From the NCBI RefSeq assembly GCF_900101995.1, contig NZ_FNAS01000003.1, positions 1 to 64,000 on the forward strand: a stretch of 64,000 nucleotides of DNA, read 5' to 3'. Position numbers and translations under genes: made by a program. Position 1 is the stretch's first letter; each line of letters opens with the position of its first letter. Positions 15,642 to 25,140 of this stretch are shown one piece after another. This DNA comes from Riemerella columbipharyngis. Lineage in GTDB: Bacteria > Bacteroidota > Bacteroidia > Flavobacteriales > Weeksellaceae. The notes under the pieces are model-generated. The model had not been told where the DNA came from. It saw only the letters and a program-made list of their open reading frames with translations, and ran no database searches.

Positions 15642-16022
15642 TTACTTTTTGTCTTTAGGTCTTTTGGCACCGTATTTAGATCTCCGCTGAAGTCTTCCAT
15701 TAACTCCTGCAGTGTCTAAAGCACCACGAACAATGTGATAACGAACTCCCGGTAGGTCTTTCACCCTTCCGCCTCTTACCAATACTATCGAGTGCTCTTG
15801 GAGATTGTGTCCTTCGCCCGGGATATAAGCGTTTACTTCTTTACCGTTAGAAAGCCTTACCCTTGCTACTTTTCTAAGTGCAGAGTTTGGTTTCTTAGGT
15901 GTTGTGGTATATACCCTAGTACATACCCCTCTCTTTTGTGGACAAGAATCCAAAGCAGCCGATTTGCTCTTCTTGGCAAGTGTGGCTCTTCCTTTTCTTA
16001 CTAATTGTTGAATAGTAGGCAT
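15642..16022 (-). CDS. rpsL: Ribosomal protein S12
   Basis: The 126-aa protein shows the S12 signatures [30 protein letters not shown] and [14 protein letters not shown]. It sits in the decoding centre of the 30S subunit. The two lysines most often changed in streptomycin-resistant mutants (in TPKKPN and VKDLPG) are both present as Lys, so the usual resistance changes are absent. It is the first gene of the str operon, with a promoter at 16053-16082. Confidence 0.97.
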   Translation of the reverse strand: MPTIQQLVRKGRATLAKKSKSAALDSCPQKRGVCTRVYTTTPKKPNSALRKVARVRLSNGKEVNAYIPGEGHNLQEHSIVLVRGGRVKDLPGVRYHIVRGALDTAGVNGRLQRRSKYGAKRPKDKK

Positions 16023-16052
16023 TTAATTGCTTTTAATTATTTTTTCAAGGCG

Positions 16053-16082
16053 CAAATGTAGCTATTTTATTTCAAACTGCAA
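16053..16082 (-). promoter_or_regulatory. Promoter of the str operon, TTG-N19-TACATTTG
   Basis: On the minus strand TTG (complement of 16080-16082) and TACATTTG (complement of 16053-16060) stand 19 bases apart. The start of transcription would lie about 25 bases before rpsL. Confidence 0.65.
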
Positions 16083-16086
16083 AAGA

Positions 16087-16209
16087 TTATTGTATTAAAT
16101 TTATTGTCAGGTAGATAATTGCACCGGTTAATAGAAAATTGAATACATTCCATAAAGCTCTCTTAATTCTAACTGCTTTCGTAGCGTATGGTCTTTTAGA
16201 GTCAATCAT
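16087..16209 (-). CDS. Possible small membrane protein, 40 aa
   Basis: A short frame between the gcvP terminator and the str promoter. It begins MIDSKRPYATKAVRIKRALW, basic, and ends with a hydrophobic stretch, VFNFLLTGAIIYLTINLIQ, that could span the membrane once. Positive residues before a single hydrophobic helix are typical of small inner-membrane proteins. There is no other support, and chance is possible. Confidence 0.35.
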   Translation of the reverse strand: MIDSKRPYATKAVRIKRALWNVFNFLLTGAIIYLTINLIQ

Positions 16210-16287
16210 AAAAACATATGCAGTGTATATATCCGAATACGCTTCGGAACATATTTTTAGTAACCTCCATAATTTTTGTAAATAAAA

Positions 16288-16321
16288 AAAGGAGTAGAAC
16301 TAAATATAATTCTACTCCTTT
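16288..16321 (-). terminator. Terminator of gcvP
   Basis: A perfect 12-base stem, AAAGGAGTAGAA (16288-16299) with TTCTACTCCTTT (16310-16321), 15 bases beyond the gcvP stop. Confidence 0.8.
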
Positions 16322-16335
16322 AACTTAAATTATAA

Positions 16336-19194
16336 TTAAATATAGTTTTCTATCGGTACACAGGTGCATATAAGATTTCTATCCCCGTAAGCTTCATCTA
16401 TTCTGGAAACTGTGGCGAAGAATTTCCGCTCTCTTACCCACTCCAGAGGATAAGCCGCTTTTTCTCTGGAATAAGGTTTGTCCCAAGTATCGGAAATCAC
16501 GACTTGTTCCGTATGAGGTGCATTTTTAAGGACATTATTTTTAGCATCAGCCTTACCACTTTCTATTTCTTCAATCTCTTTCTTAATGTTGATTAAAGCT
16601 TCGGCAAAACGGTCTAGCTCTTCTTTGCTTTCGGATTCCGTAGGCTCTACCATCAGTGTTCCTGCTACAGGGAAACTCACCGTAGGAGCGTGGAAACCAT
16701 AGTCCATGAGACGCTTGGCGACATCGACAACCTCTATTCCCAAGGATTTGAATTGACGAAAATCTACAATGCACTCGTGGGCTACTCTTTCATTTTTATT
16801 ACTGTAAAGAATAGGGAAGTGCTCTTTTAGCAGGTCTTTCAGATAATTAGCGTTAAGGATAGCGTGTGCGGTGGCTTTCTTCAAACCTTTCGCACCTAAC
16901 ATTTTAATGTATGCGTAAGAAATATTGAGTACTAGTGTAGAACCATAAGGTGCTGATGAAATGGCATCTATCGCCTCACTGCCTCCTACTTTTATATTAG
17001 GATTGGAAGGTAAGAACGGTACCAAATGCTTAGCCACACATATCGGGCCTACGCCGGGACCACCGCCTCCGTGAGGAATAGCAAAGGTTTTATGAAGATT
17101 TAGATGGCATACATCTGCACCTATAAGCCCCGGGCTGGTAAATCCTACTTGGGCATTCATATTGGCTCCGTCCATATAGACCTGTCCGCCGTGCAGGTGA
17201 ATAAGTTCGGTAATCTCCCTTACATTATCATCAAAAAAGCCATAAGTAGAAGGGTAAGTAATCATCGCCGCTCCGAGGTTTTCACTATGCTGCTCTGCTT
17301 TAGCTTTAAGGTCGTTGAAATCTATTTCGCCGTCTTCCAAATTTTTTACCACTACCACTTTCATACCTGCCATTACCGCAGAAGCCGGATTGGTACCGTG
17401 TGCAGACTGTGGAATAAGGACAATGTTACGATGTCCTTCTCCGCGGGATTTATGGTATTCTCTAATGACCATTAGCCCTGCATATTCCCCTTGTGCTCCA
17501 GAATTTGGCTGAAGAGAAGTTCCTGCAAAACCTGTTATCTCGGCTAAATCTTTTTCTAATTCACGGATGAGCAACTGATAACCTTCTGCCTGCTCCGTAG
17601 GGACAAAAGGATGCATGGTTCCCCACTCTGCCCAAGATAGTGGCAACATCTCCGTAGCCGCATTGAGCTTCATTGTACAAGAACCAAGCGATATCATAGA
17701 ATGTGTAAGAGATAAATCTTTTCGCTCTAATCGCTTAATGTATCTCATCAGCTCCGTTTCGGTATGGTATTTATTGAAAACTTCATTTTTCAGAATTTCA
17801 TCTGTCCTTAAAAGTTCTTTCGGAATGGAATAATTTTCCTTAATGTCAATCCTAAAACTTTGTTTTGCCTTAAAGTTAGCAAAAGCATCTAACAGTTTCT
17901 GAAGTTTTTCTTCCGTAGTCGCTTCGTTTAGAGAAATACTTACGATACCTTCCGAAAAGTAATTAAGGTTAATATTCTGCCCTTGCATCAGTATCATTAG
18001 AAGTTTTTTCTCGTCTTCGCTCAGGCGGATTTTCACCGTATCAAAAACATAATCGTCCACCGTATCGTAGCCTAAAAGTCTGAGTGCATCGTGCAGTGCA
18101 TTGGTTTTGTAATGAATTCTATCAGCAATATCTCTTAGCCCATCAGCGCCGTGATATACACAATACATCCCTGCCATTACCGCAAGAAGTACCTGCGCCG
18201 TACAGATATTGGAAGTGGCTCTTTCTCTCTTGATATGCTGTTCTCTCGTCTGAAGTGCCATTCTTAGGGTTCTTTTGCCATACATATCCTGAGACACCCC
18301 TATAATTCTTCCGGGGATATCTCTTTTGTAATTTTCTACACAAGCAAAAAATGCAGCGTGAGGTCCGCCATATCCCATAGGAATACCAAATCTCTGCGTA
18401 GTTCCTACCGCACAATCCGCCCCCATCTCTGCAGGGGATTTCAGTCTTACCAATGCCATTGGGTCGCACGCTACGACTACTTGTAGATTGTGTGATTTAA
18501 ATTCTGAAATAGTAGAAGTATAATCTAAAACCACTCCGTTTTTACCAGGATACTGCAAAATAGCACCAAAGAAAGAGTTATCAATATTATGCGCCTCGTG
18601 GTTGCCTACTACAATATCTATCCCAAGGCCATCAGCTTTAGTTCTGAGGACAGCAATAGTCTGAGGTAATACCAAATCCGATACAAAAAACTTATTAGCA
18701 CCGGATTTCTTTTGTTCCTTAGTTCTATTTTCAAAGAACATATGCATTGCTTCTGCCGCGGCTGTTCCTTCGTCGAGTAGAGAGGCGTTGGCCAATGGAA
18801 ATCCTGTAAGGTCCGAAACTACGGTCTGGAAATTGAGCAAAGCCTCCAAACGCCCTTGGGCTATCTCAGCCTGATAAGGGGTGTAAGCCGTGTACCAACT
18901 TGGGTTTTCCAATATATTACGCTGGATCACAGAAGGTAAAATCACATTGTGATAACCAAAACCAATATAATTATCAAAAAGTAAATTTTTGGCAGCTAAA
19001 GCCTTAGAATGAGAAAGCATTTCGTACTCTGATAAAGGTTCTGAAATGCTTAAATCTTTTTTTGCTCTAATGCTTGAAGGGATAGTCTGGTCGATAAGTT
19101 CTTCCAAAGAAGATACTCCGATTTTTTTCAACATAGCCTGCTTATCGGTTTCATTGAGGCTTATGTGGCGGTTTACAAAGGCTTGTGTATTCAT
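16336..19194 (-). CDS. gcvP: Glycine dehydrogenase (decarboxylating), P protein of the glycine cleavage system
   Basis: The 952-aa chain decarboxylates glycine with PLP and passes the aminomethyl group to the lipoyl arm of the H protein. It is the single-chain form, holding both homologous halves that some bacteria split into two genes. The PLP-binding lysine lies in HLNLHKTFAIPHGGGGPG, at about residue 701. GYGGPHAAFFACVENYKRDIPGRIIGVSQD marks the N-terminal half. It is monocistronic here: a terminator follows and gcvT and gcvH are not in the window. LipB, encoded further right, supplies the octanoyl groups used to lipoylate GcvH. Confidence 0.96.
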   Translation of the reverse strand: MNTQAFVNRHISLNETDKQAMLKKIGVSSLEELIDQTIPSSIRAKKDLSISEPLSEYEMLSHSKALAAKNLLFDNYIGFGYHNVILPSVIQRNILENPSWYTAYTPYQAEIAQGRLEALLNFQTVVSDLTGFPLANASLLDEGTAAAEAMHMFFENRTKEQKKSGANKFFVSDLVLPQTIAVLRTKADGLGIDIVVGNHEAHNIDNSFFGAILQYPGKNGVVLDYTSTISEFKSHNLQVVVACDPMALVRLKSPAEMGADCAVGTTQRFGIPMGYGGPHAAFFACVENYKRDIPGRIIGVSQDMYGKRTLRMALQTREQHIKRERATSNICTAQVLLAVMAGMYCVYHGADGLRDIADRIHYKTNALHDALRLLGYDTVDDYVFDTVKIRLSEDEKKLLMILMQGQNINLNYFSEGIVSISLNEATTEEKLQKLLDAFANFKAKQSFRIDIKENYSIPKELLRTDEILKNEVFNKYHTETELMRYIKRLERKDLSLTHSMISLGSCTMKLNAATEMLPLSWAEWGTMHPFVPTEQAEGYQLLIRELEKDLAEITGFAGTSLQPNSGAQGEYAGLMVIREYHKSRGEGHRNIVLIPQSAHGTNPASAVMAGMKVVVVKNLEDGEIDFNDLKAKAEQHSENLGAAMITYPSTYGFFDDNVREITELIHLHGGQVYMDGANMNAQVGFTSPGLIGADVCHLNLHKTFAIPHGGGGPGVGPICVAKHLVPFLPSNPNIKVGGSEAIDAISSAPYGSTLVLNISYAYIKMLGAKGLKKATAHAILNANYLKDLLKEHFPILYSNKNERVAHECIVDFRQFKSLGIEVVDVAKRLMDYGFHAPTVSFPVAGTLMVEPTESESKEELDRFAEALINIKKEIEEIESGKADAKNNVLKNAPHTEQVVISDTWDKPYSREKAAYPLEWVRERKFFATVSRIDEAYGDRNLICTCVPIENYI

Positions 19195-19677
19195 ATTATC
19201 AAAAATTATTTTTACTTTTTAACGGTTGTAAAAATACGATAATTTCTTATATTTCACAATGTAAATTTATACTCTGGCAGATTTTTGTCAAACAGTACCT
19301 CGCTATCTTCTTTGTTGCTACGCAATTTTTGATGATAAGAAGAATTAATGGTCTTTTGAAATTTTTAAGGTCGGTTTTAATTATATTTTTTTTTGAAACT
19401 TTATTTTATAATAGGGGAGAATGTCGTTATTCAGATGTATATATATTCGGGCTTTTCTCGAATGGTTTTTATTAAAAAGAGATATTGAAAATCGGAGGTA
19501 GAGCAGTTTGGAAATTGGTTTCAAGTGCAGGTTATGATATTGATTTTGTTTAAGTTGTTAAGTGATTGTTTTTTATGAGTTTTCATGGCTTGTACTTGTG
19601 AAAATAAAAATGTTATTCTTCCTTTGCTTAAAAATTTATTTTATTACTTTTGGGCTTTAATAATTAAACTTAAATAA
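19195..19677. other. Gap between gcvP and the thioesterase gene
   Basis: No convincing gene. The rightward frame at 19185-19475 is hydrophobic, AT-driven and starts inside gcvP, so it is treated as chance. The gcvP leader and the thioesterase promoter (19624-19652) are the only signals I see. Confidence 0.6.
19624..19652 (+). promoter_or_regulatory. Promoter of the thioesterase-thiL unit, TTG-N18-TACTTTTG
   Basis: TTG at 19624-19626 and TACTTTTG at 19645-19652 fit the Bacteroidetes consensus and stand about 25 bases before the start codon. Confidence 0.6.
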
Positions 19678-20172
19678 ATGTCTGTATTTTATTATAAATT
19701 TGAAGTGAGGTGGAGCGATATAGATGCCAATCGTCATCTTGCAAACTCGGCTTATGTGCAGTATTGTGCTCAGACGCGTATGGGTTTTATGAATAAACAT
19801 AAAATGGGACTGGCACAGCTCAATCGTTGGGGGATAGGTTCTGTACTGCTACACGAGCGTTATTCTTTTTTCAGGGAAATCTATGCAGACCAGACGATCT
19901 ATGTGTCTTTGGAGGTTTCCGGATTGTCCGAAGACGGCGGGATTTATGCCTTTACGCATAAGTTCTATCTTTCGGACGGTACGCACTGTGCTACGGCAGA
20001 AGTTTTGGGCGTGTGGATAGATACAATGCTGAGGAAAAGTACAACGCCGCCTGATGATGTAATCCGAAATTTGGAGGGATACAAAACAGATAATACAAAG
20101 GTTTTAACAAGAGATGATATAAAGGGATTGCCTTTTAGACCGGAAAATATAGATCCTAAATTTCTAAAGTAA
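19678..20172 (+). CDS. Acyl-CoA thioesterase, hotdog fold (4HBT type), 164 aa
   Basis: The N-terminus FEVRWSDIDANRHLANSAYVQYCAQTRMGFM is the signature of 4-hydroxybenzoyl-CoA thioesterase-like proteins, with the catalytic Asp in SDIDANRH at about residue 17. A central strand-rich part and the whole length are usual for the family. It should hydrolyse an acyl-CoA in the cytoplasm; the substrate cannot be read. It is the first gene of a unit with thiL, which starts 6 bases after it, but the two activities have no known link. Confidence 0.85.
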   Translation: MSVFYYKFEVRWSDIDANRHLANSAYVQYCAQTRMGFMNKHKMGLAQLNRWGIGSVLLHERYSFFREIYADQTIYVSLEVSGLSEDGGIYAFTHKFYLSDGTHCATAEVLGVWIDTMLRKSTTPPDDVIRNLEGYKTDNTKVLTRDDIKGLPFRPENIDPKFLK

Positions 20173-20178
20173 TTGATA

Positions 20179-21231
20179 ATGTTGGAAGAGAAAAAAAAAC
20201 GGCTGACTCCTGTTTCGGAGTTGGGAGAGTTTGGGCTTATAAAACACCTTACGGAAAAATTTGAGCTAAAGAATATTTCTTCCCGATTGGGGATAGGAGA
20301 TGATGCGGCTGTCATTGATCCTAATAATAAAAAGATAGTGGTTTCCACCGATGTGTTAGCAGAGGGTGTTCATTTTAATCTTGGCTATGTGCCTCTCAAG
20401 CACTTGGGCTACAAAGCTGTTGTGGTGAATCTTAGCGATATTGCAGCGATGAATGCTGTGCCTACCCAGATATTGGTTTCCATAGCGGCTTCCAATCGTT
20501 TTCCTGTAGAGGCTTTTGAGGAAATCTATCAAGGGGTTTCATTGGCGTGCAGACACTATAATGTAGATTTGATAGGCGGAGATACAACAAGCTCCAATAG
20601 CGGTTTAGTCCTAAGTATTACGGCTATAGGCTTGGGGGAAGAAACCGAAATTATCAAAAGAGACGGTGTGAAACCAAATGATTTACTGGTGGTTACCGGA
20701 GATTTAGGGGGGGCTTATATGGGGCTTCAGATATTAGAGAGAGAGCATACTGTATTTCTTGCAAATCCCAATATGCAGCCAGAGATGGAGGGATATGATT
20801 ATATTTTAGAGCGGCAGCTGAAACCCGAAGCCCGTACGGATATCAAAAAGATTTTAGAGGAATTAAAGGTAAAACCTACTGCTATGATTGATATTTCCGA
20901 CGGCTTAGCTTCGGAGACGCTGCATTTGTCCGACCAAAGCAAAGTAGGATTTAGATTGTATGAAGAAAAAATTCCTTTGGATACGCTCACAATCACTACT
21001 GCTGGAGAGTTTAATCTCAATCCATCTACAGCTGCTCTTAACGGAGGAGAAGATTATGAGCTACTATTTACTATCGGTCCGGAGGATTATGATAAAATAA
21101 AAAACCACCCTGATTTTACAGTTATAGGCCACGCTGTGGAGCAAGAGCAGGGAAATCATCTCGTGCTGAGAGGCAGCGGACAGTTGGTTCCGCTCACGGC
21201 ACAAGGCTGGGACGCTTTTCTTAAAAAGTGA
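20179..21231 (+). CDS. thiL: Thiamine-monophosphate kinase
   Basis: ThiL makes thiamine diphosphate (TPP) from thiamine monophosphate and ATP, the last step of TPP synthesis. The sequence has the ATP and metal motifs of the family: LGIGDDAAVIDP near residue 39, STDVLAEGVHF, then VVNLSDIAAMNAVPTQILVSIA, and LIGGDTTSS. The C-terminal AIR-synthase-like half includes ISDGLASETLHL and NGGEDYELLFTI. I start at the ATG at 20179; a TTG two codons earlier would only add two residues. Length, 350 aa, is normal. The TPP riboswitch and receptor at 44.3 kb belong to the same pathway. Confidence 0.93.
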   Translation: MLEEKKKRLTPVSELGEFGLIKHLTEKFELKNISSRLGIGDDAAVIDPNNKKIVVSTDVLAEGVHFNLGYVPLKHLGYKAVVVNLSDIAAMNAVPTQILVSIAASNRFPVEAFEEIYQGVSLACRHYNVDLIGGDTTSSNSGLVLSITAIGLGEETEIIKRDGVKPNDLLVVTGDLGGAYMGLQILEREHTVFLANPNMQPEMEGYDYILERQLKPEARTDIKKILEELKVKPTAMIDISDGLASETLHLSDQSKVGFRLYEEKIPLDTLTITTAGEFNLNPSTAALNGGEDYELLFTIGPEDYDKIKNHPDFTVIGHAVEQEQGNHLVLRGSGQLVPLTAQGWDAFLKK

Positions 21232-21349
21232 AAACAATGTTTGATATTATGATAGAAATCAATGTTAATAAAAATTAATTCATTTTACTTTTATCTGTTT
21301 ACTTTTATTCGTAAATTCGCAACGAGTTAAACATATAAAAATTTAAAAA

Positions 21350-22192
21350 ATGAAAAAAATTTATTCTTTGATTGCTATCTCAGCAATGACAGCTACAATG
21401 AGTGCTCAACAAGCGAACGCTTTTACAGGTTCGGATTTTGAAAATTGGGACGAATTTGTTGAAGCTTTGAGAGAAAATAAGGCTTTAAAGGAGGTTAAAC
21501 AAGGTGTGGGTACAGGAGTGAATGGAACTAATTCATTAAATTTTACGACAGAAAAACAGCTTAAAAAAAACTTGTATTTGTTCTCTGTATTAGGGGGTAA
21601 AGGTAGTCCTATTAATGCTGAAACGGCGGATAAGTTGACTTTTATGATAAAAGGGAAAACTACTGGTAAATCGTTATCTATAAATGTTTATACTGCTGAT
21701 GATGAAACCTATAAAGCCTTCAATTTAGGTGATTTAGAAGGTGAGGATAAAAATTTATCATCATCTGAGAAGAATAATTATAATGGGACTATTGATACAA
21801 AAGGTAAATGGGTAAAAGTTACACTTGATATCAGTGGTATTGAGGGTATCAATTTCTCTGATAATAGTAGAAACTTCTTTGGAATAAAAGTAGGAAAGAG
21901 TGCAGACTATAACATTGATATTGATGATATCAAATTAGAAGGTGGAAAATTAGGGGTTTATGAATTAACTTCTAAAACAGCTAATTTAGTTAAAAATACA
22001 GTAGTATCTGACAAATTAGTTTTCGGAGCTAAATCTAATGTAGTTATCTTTAATGCTAATGGACAGGCGGTTAAGTCTGCTCAAGTTTCAGAAGGTTCTG
22101 TTTTGGATTTATCTTCTCTTCCAAAAGGAGTTTATATCGTATCAGGCTCTGTAAACAACAAAAGCGTTTCTCAAAAAATCGTTAAGAAATAA
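21350..22192 (+). CDS. Secreted protein with a type IX secretion C-terminal sorting domain, 280 aa
   Basis: A signal peptide (MKKIYSLIAISAMTATMSAQ) is followed by a domain of about 170 residues rich in beta strands. It includes DFENWDEF and the end IDIDDIKLEG, a pattern seen in carbohydrate-binding and other jelly-roll domains. The last 70 residues (NVVIFNANGQAV, then LDLSSLPKGVYIVSGSVNNK, then SQKIVKK) are a type A sorting tail, which sends the protein through the type IX system across the outer membrane. GldJ and PorX in this window belong to the same machinery or its control. No enzyme active site is visible; binding or adhesion is inferred. Confidence 0.8.
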   Translation: MKKIYSLIAISAMTATMSAQQANAFTGSDFENWDEFVEALRENKALKEVKQGVGTGVNGTNSLNFTTEKQLKKNLYLFSVLGGKGSPINAETADKLTFMIKGKTTGKSLSINVYTADDETYKAFNLGDLEGEDKNLSSSEKNNYNGTIDTKGKWVKVTLDISGIEGINFSDNSRNFFGIKVGKSADYNIDIDDIKLEGGKLGVYELTSKTANLVKNTVVSDKLVFGAKSNVVIFNANGQAVKSAQVSEGSVLDLSSLPKGVYIVSGSVNNKSVSQKIVKK

Positions 22193-22216
22193 CGATAATT
22201 GTACTTGATATTTTAG

Positions 22217-22250
22217 ACAAGGTGTATCCGTAGTGGTGCACCTTGTTTTA
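22217..22250 (+). terminator. Terminator of the secreted-protein gene
   Basis: ACAAGGTG (22217-22224) pairs with CACCTTGT (22239-22246), followed by a T-rich tail. Confidence 0.65.
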
Positions 22251-22292
22251 TTATATACCGTTTTTAGCGAAAGGGCTAATCATAATATTTCG

Positions 22293-22300
22293 TATATTTG
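22293..22300 (+). promoter_or_regulatory. -7 element TATATTTG before the HAD hydrolase gene
   Basis: TATATTTG matches TAnnTTTG 28 bases before the start codon. I see no TTG at the right distance upstream, so only half of the promoter is supported. Confidence 0.45.
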
Positions 22301-22328
22301 CATAATCAACTTATAACAAGAAAGACGA

Positions 22329-22760
22329 ATGATTAGTAATAAAAAATTAGCCATTGATTTTGACGGGACTATTGTAGAAGACGCCTATCCGGGGATTGGC
22401 AAACCTAAAACCTTCGCATTTGAGACATTGAAGAGATTGCAGGCAGAAGGGTATAGGCTTATATTATGGACTTACAGAAGCGGAAAAACATTGGACGAAG
22501 CGGTGGAATTTTGCAGAAAAAATGGGATAGAGTTTTATGCTGTCAATTCCAGTTTCGAAGGTGAAGTATTCGACCACGAAACCCAAAGCCGAAAAATAGA
22601 TGCCGATTTATTCATTGATGACCGTAATCTTGGCGGTTTCCCAGGGTGGGGAGAGGTGTATAATATCATTAAAAAGAAAATAGAGTTCCGAGTAGAGGGG
22701 AAAGAGGTCCTTGCTTATTCTAAACTTAAAAAAGAAAAAAGAAGATTTTTCGGATTCTAA
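22329..22760 (+). CDS. HAD-superfamily hydrolase, 143 aa
   Basis: Motif I of the HAD fold is AIDFDGTIV at about residues 8-16, with the nucleophile Asp and the general acid Asp. Motif II is LILWTYRSG, and the late acidic motif is DLFIDDRNLGGFP. There is no sizeable cap domain, and the protein is short, like BT0820-type Bacteroidetes proteins that act on small phosphate esters. The substrate is unknown. It is the first of three closely spaced rightward genes, HAD, map and lipB, which probably share a transcript. Confidence 0.8.
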   Translation: MISNKKLAIDFDGTIVEDAYPGIGKPKTFAFETLKRLQAEGYRLILWTYRSGKTLDEAVEFCRKNGIEFYAVNSSFEGEVFDHETQSRKIDADLFIDDRNLGGFPGWGEVYNIIKKKIEFRVEGKEVLAYSKLKKEKRRFFGF

Positions 22761-22775
22761 AAATTAAGAGAGTAT

Positions 22776-23585
22776 ATGATTAAGCTAAAAACCATAGAAG
22801 AACTAAGGCTGATGCGGGAAAGTGCCCAGCTGGTATCCAAAACATTGGGAATGCTTGCAAAGGAAATAAAGCCCGGTGTTACGACTAATCATTTGGATAG
22901 ACTCGCAGAGCAATTTATTCGCGATAATGGAGGGATACCTGGGTTTTTAGGGCTTTATAATTTCCCGAAGACGCTTTGCATCTCGCCAAACGAACAAGTG
23001 GTACACGGCATTCCAAACGATAACCCCATAGAAGACGGCGATATCTTGTCTGTAGATTGCGGCGTGCTGATGAACGGATTTTATGGTGACCATGCCTACA
23101 CTTTTGAAGTAGGAACGGTAGCACCTGAAATTAAAAAGCTACTGAAAATTACCAAAGAATCTCTCTATAAAGGTATTGAGCAATGTGTAAGAGGCAAACG
23201 CGTGGGGGATATCTCTGCGGCAATACAGAATTATTGTGAAGCCCACGGCTATGGTGTAGTGAGAGAGCTTGTAGGGCATGGGCTGGGCAGAGTGATGCAC
23301 GAAGACCCTCAAGTACCGAACTATGGCAGGAAAGGCAGCGGTAAGGTTTTGAAAGATGGCATTGCATTAGCCATAGAGCCTATGATCAACCTTGGTACAC
23401 ACGAGGTAATCATGCACGATGACGGCTGGACGATTACCACGAGAGACAACAAACCATCTGCACACTTTGAGCACGATGTATGTATCATTAAAGGGAAACC
23501 CGTACTGCTGTCCACTTTCAAATATATCTACGAGGCACTTGGCATTCATAGTAATGAAGAAGAACCGTTTATCACAGATTTTTAA
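22776..23585 (+). CDS. map: Methionine aminopeptidase, type I
   Basis: The enzyme removes the starting methionine from nascent proteins and uses two metal ions. The ligands and their contexts are visible: SVDCGVLMNGFYGDHAYTF holds the two Asp, GHGLGRVMHEDPQVPNYG the His, AIEPM the first Glu, and SAHFEHDVCI the second. HGIPNDNPIEDGD holds the substrate-binding His. The length of 269 aa fits type I without an N-terminal zinc extension. It follows the HAD gene by 15 bases and precedes lipB by 14. Confidence 0.95.
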   Translation: MIKLKTIEELRLMRESAQLVSKTLGMLAKEIKPGVTTNHLDRLAEQFIRDNGGIPGFLGLYNFPKTLCISPNEQVVHGIPNDNPIEDGDILSVDCGVLMNGFYGDHAYTFEVGTVAPEIKKLLKITKESLYKGIEQCVRGKRVGDISAAIQNYCEAHGYGVVRELVGHGLGRVMHEDPQVPNYGRKGSGKVLKDGIALAIEPMINLGTHEVIMHDDGWTITTRDNKPSAHFEHDVCIIKGKPVLLSTFKYIYEALGIHSNEEEPFITDF

Positions 23586-23599
23586 TTTGGTACATAGTA

Positions 23600-24322
23600 A
23601 TGAATCCGCAGTTAAATAAAAAAATTAAGTTTCAGGATTTGGGGGTGATGGATTATATGCCTGCCTTTGATTATCAAGAGTCTATGATGAAACAAATCAT
23701 TGACCTGAAACTAAAAAATAGAGACAGAAAAGACGGTATCTACGAGGTTACGCCCAACTACTTTCTTTTTGTAGAGCATCCGCATGTTTATACAATCGGG
23801 AAAAGCGGTGATGAGCATAATATGCTTATCAATGATGAAAAACTTAAAGAAATCAATGCTACCTATGTGAAAACCAATAGGGGTGGAGATATTACCTATC
23901 ACGGATTTGGGCAGATTGTAGGCTACCCTGTTATTGATTTGGATAACTTCAAAACAGATATTCACGCTTATATGAGGAGTCTGGAAGAGGTTATCATCCG
24001 TGTTATTTCAGAATATGGACTCAAAGGAGAACGCTCCGAAGGCGAGACCGGCGTATGGCTGGATGTAGGAACGCCTTTTGCAAGAAAAATATGTGCTATG
24101 GGTGTAAAGACCTCTAAGTGGGTAACGATGCACGGATTTGCACTCAATGTAAATACGGATCTTAAATATTTTGAGTACATTATTCCTTGTGGTATAAAGG
24201 ATAAATCCGTTACCTCTCTCAAAAGAGAGTTGGAGAGAGCATTTACTCCGGAAGAGATGGAAGAAGTAAAGCTTAAAATTAAAAAGCATTTCACCGAAGT
24301 ATTTGGCTCCGAGTTTATCTAA
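23600..24322 (+). CDS. lipB: Octanoyl-[ACP]:protein N-octanoyltransferase
   Basis: LipB moves octanoate from acyl carrier protein to the lipoyl domains of E2 and GcvH proteins. The motif TNRGGDITYHGFGQIVGYPVIDL, the lysine in AMGVKTSKWVTMHGFALNV and the catalytic Cys in IIPCGI are all present. The N-terminus is longer than in E. coli, as usual in Bacteroidetes, giving 240 aa. Likely clients in this window are the E2 protein at 25757-27079 and, indirectly, the glycine cleavage system. Its last four bases overlap the converging SanA-like gene. Confidence 0.94.
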   Translation: MNPQLNKKIKFQDLGVMDYMPAFDYQESMMKQIIDLKLKNRDRKDGIYEVTPNYFLFVEHPHVYTIGKSGDEHNMLINDEKLKEINATYVKTNRGGDITYHGFGQIVGYPVIDLDNFKTDIHAYMRSLEEVIIRVISEYGLKGERSEGETGVWLDVGTPFARKICAMGVKTSKWVTMHGFALNVNTDLKYFEYIIPCGIKDKSVTSLKRELERAFTPEEMEEVKLKIKKHFTEVFGSEFI

Positions 24323-24927
24323 ACTCCTATTATAAAGTATATTACAGCTTTTACGCGTGCTAAAAATTCACGGAAATGGTTCCTGTAATAGCTTCTGGGG
24401 CGGTATACATCTTCGGCTTCAAAGGCAAGTGCATTCATATTGAGGTTTCTCGCAAAAAACAACGCTCTGAGGTTATGAAACCCTTGAGATACGATGATAA
24501 CATTATTGGCGTGGTAGTGGCTTTTGCACCTTTTGATGCTGCTGATTGTGTTGAACCCTTTTGGGTCTTCGATAATGACATGCTCCGGAATACCCTCGTT
24601 AAAGATAAGATAGTTTTTCATCGCGAAAGGCTCGTCATAATGGGGGCTTTTCTCGCCGCTCACAATAATTTTTTGAATTTTACCATAATGGAATAGTGCC
24701 GCTACGGCGTCCATTCTTTTCGTAAAATAAGGATTGGCTGCACCGGATTTCATCTTTGGCGAAGTACCTAATACCAAAGCTGTTTCTCTCGCCGGTATCC
24801 GGCTTACTTTGGTATAAGTACGCCCATGGGTAAGGTTGTAAACCCAGATGTTGGACATCAGCATCATCAGAAGTCCCAGTTCTGCAAAAAGGGAGAAGTA
24901 ATTAAATATGTTGAGTATTCGTTTCAA
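24319..24927 (-). CDS. SanA/YdcF-like envelope protein (DUF218), 202 aa
   Basis: An N-terminal membrane helix (about residues 12-30) anchors a DUF218 domain with the family's landmarks: ARETALVLGTSPKMKSGAANPYFTKRMDAVAALFHYGKIQKIIVSG-type sequence and, later, NVIIVSQGFHNLRALFFAR. SanA of E. coli is linked to envelope barrier function and vancomycin tolerance at high temperature; its reaction is not known. The protein here is the SanA size. It converges on lipB with a 4-base overlap. Function beyond an envelope role is inference. Confidence 0.8.
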   Translation of the reverse strand: MKRILNIFNYFSLFAELGLLMMLMSNIWVYNLTHGRTYTKVSRIPARETALVLGTSPKMKSGAANPYFTKRMDAVAALFHYGKIQKIIVSGEKSPHYDEPFAMKNYLIFNEGIPEHVIIEDPKGFNTISSIKRCKSHYHANNVIIVSQGFHNLRALFFARNLNMNALAFEAEDVYRPRSYYRNHFREFLARVKAVIYFIIGV

Positions 24928-25140
24928 AATTCAAATGCTGTTAATGTCAATGTAGGAAATAGTTAAACAATAGAATCACTAATTATTATTATTTTTTTTT
25001 TATTTTATTTTCAAGTACTTCGGTGTGTTTTTCAAAATAAATTTTGGCTGGTTGCTATTTTTGAATTATCTTTATCCGTCCAATTCGGAAGTTATACCTC
25101 CGAAAAAACTATTCATTAACAACAAAGTTAAATAAAATTT

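Noticed and set aside
19185-19475. Plus-strand frame of 96 codons between gcvP and the thioesterase
   Set aside because: It starts inside gcvP, is made of AT-driven Phe/Ile/Leu/Tyr and has no promoter of its own.
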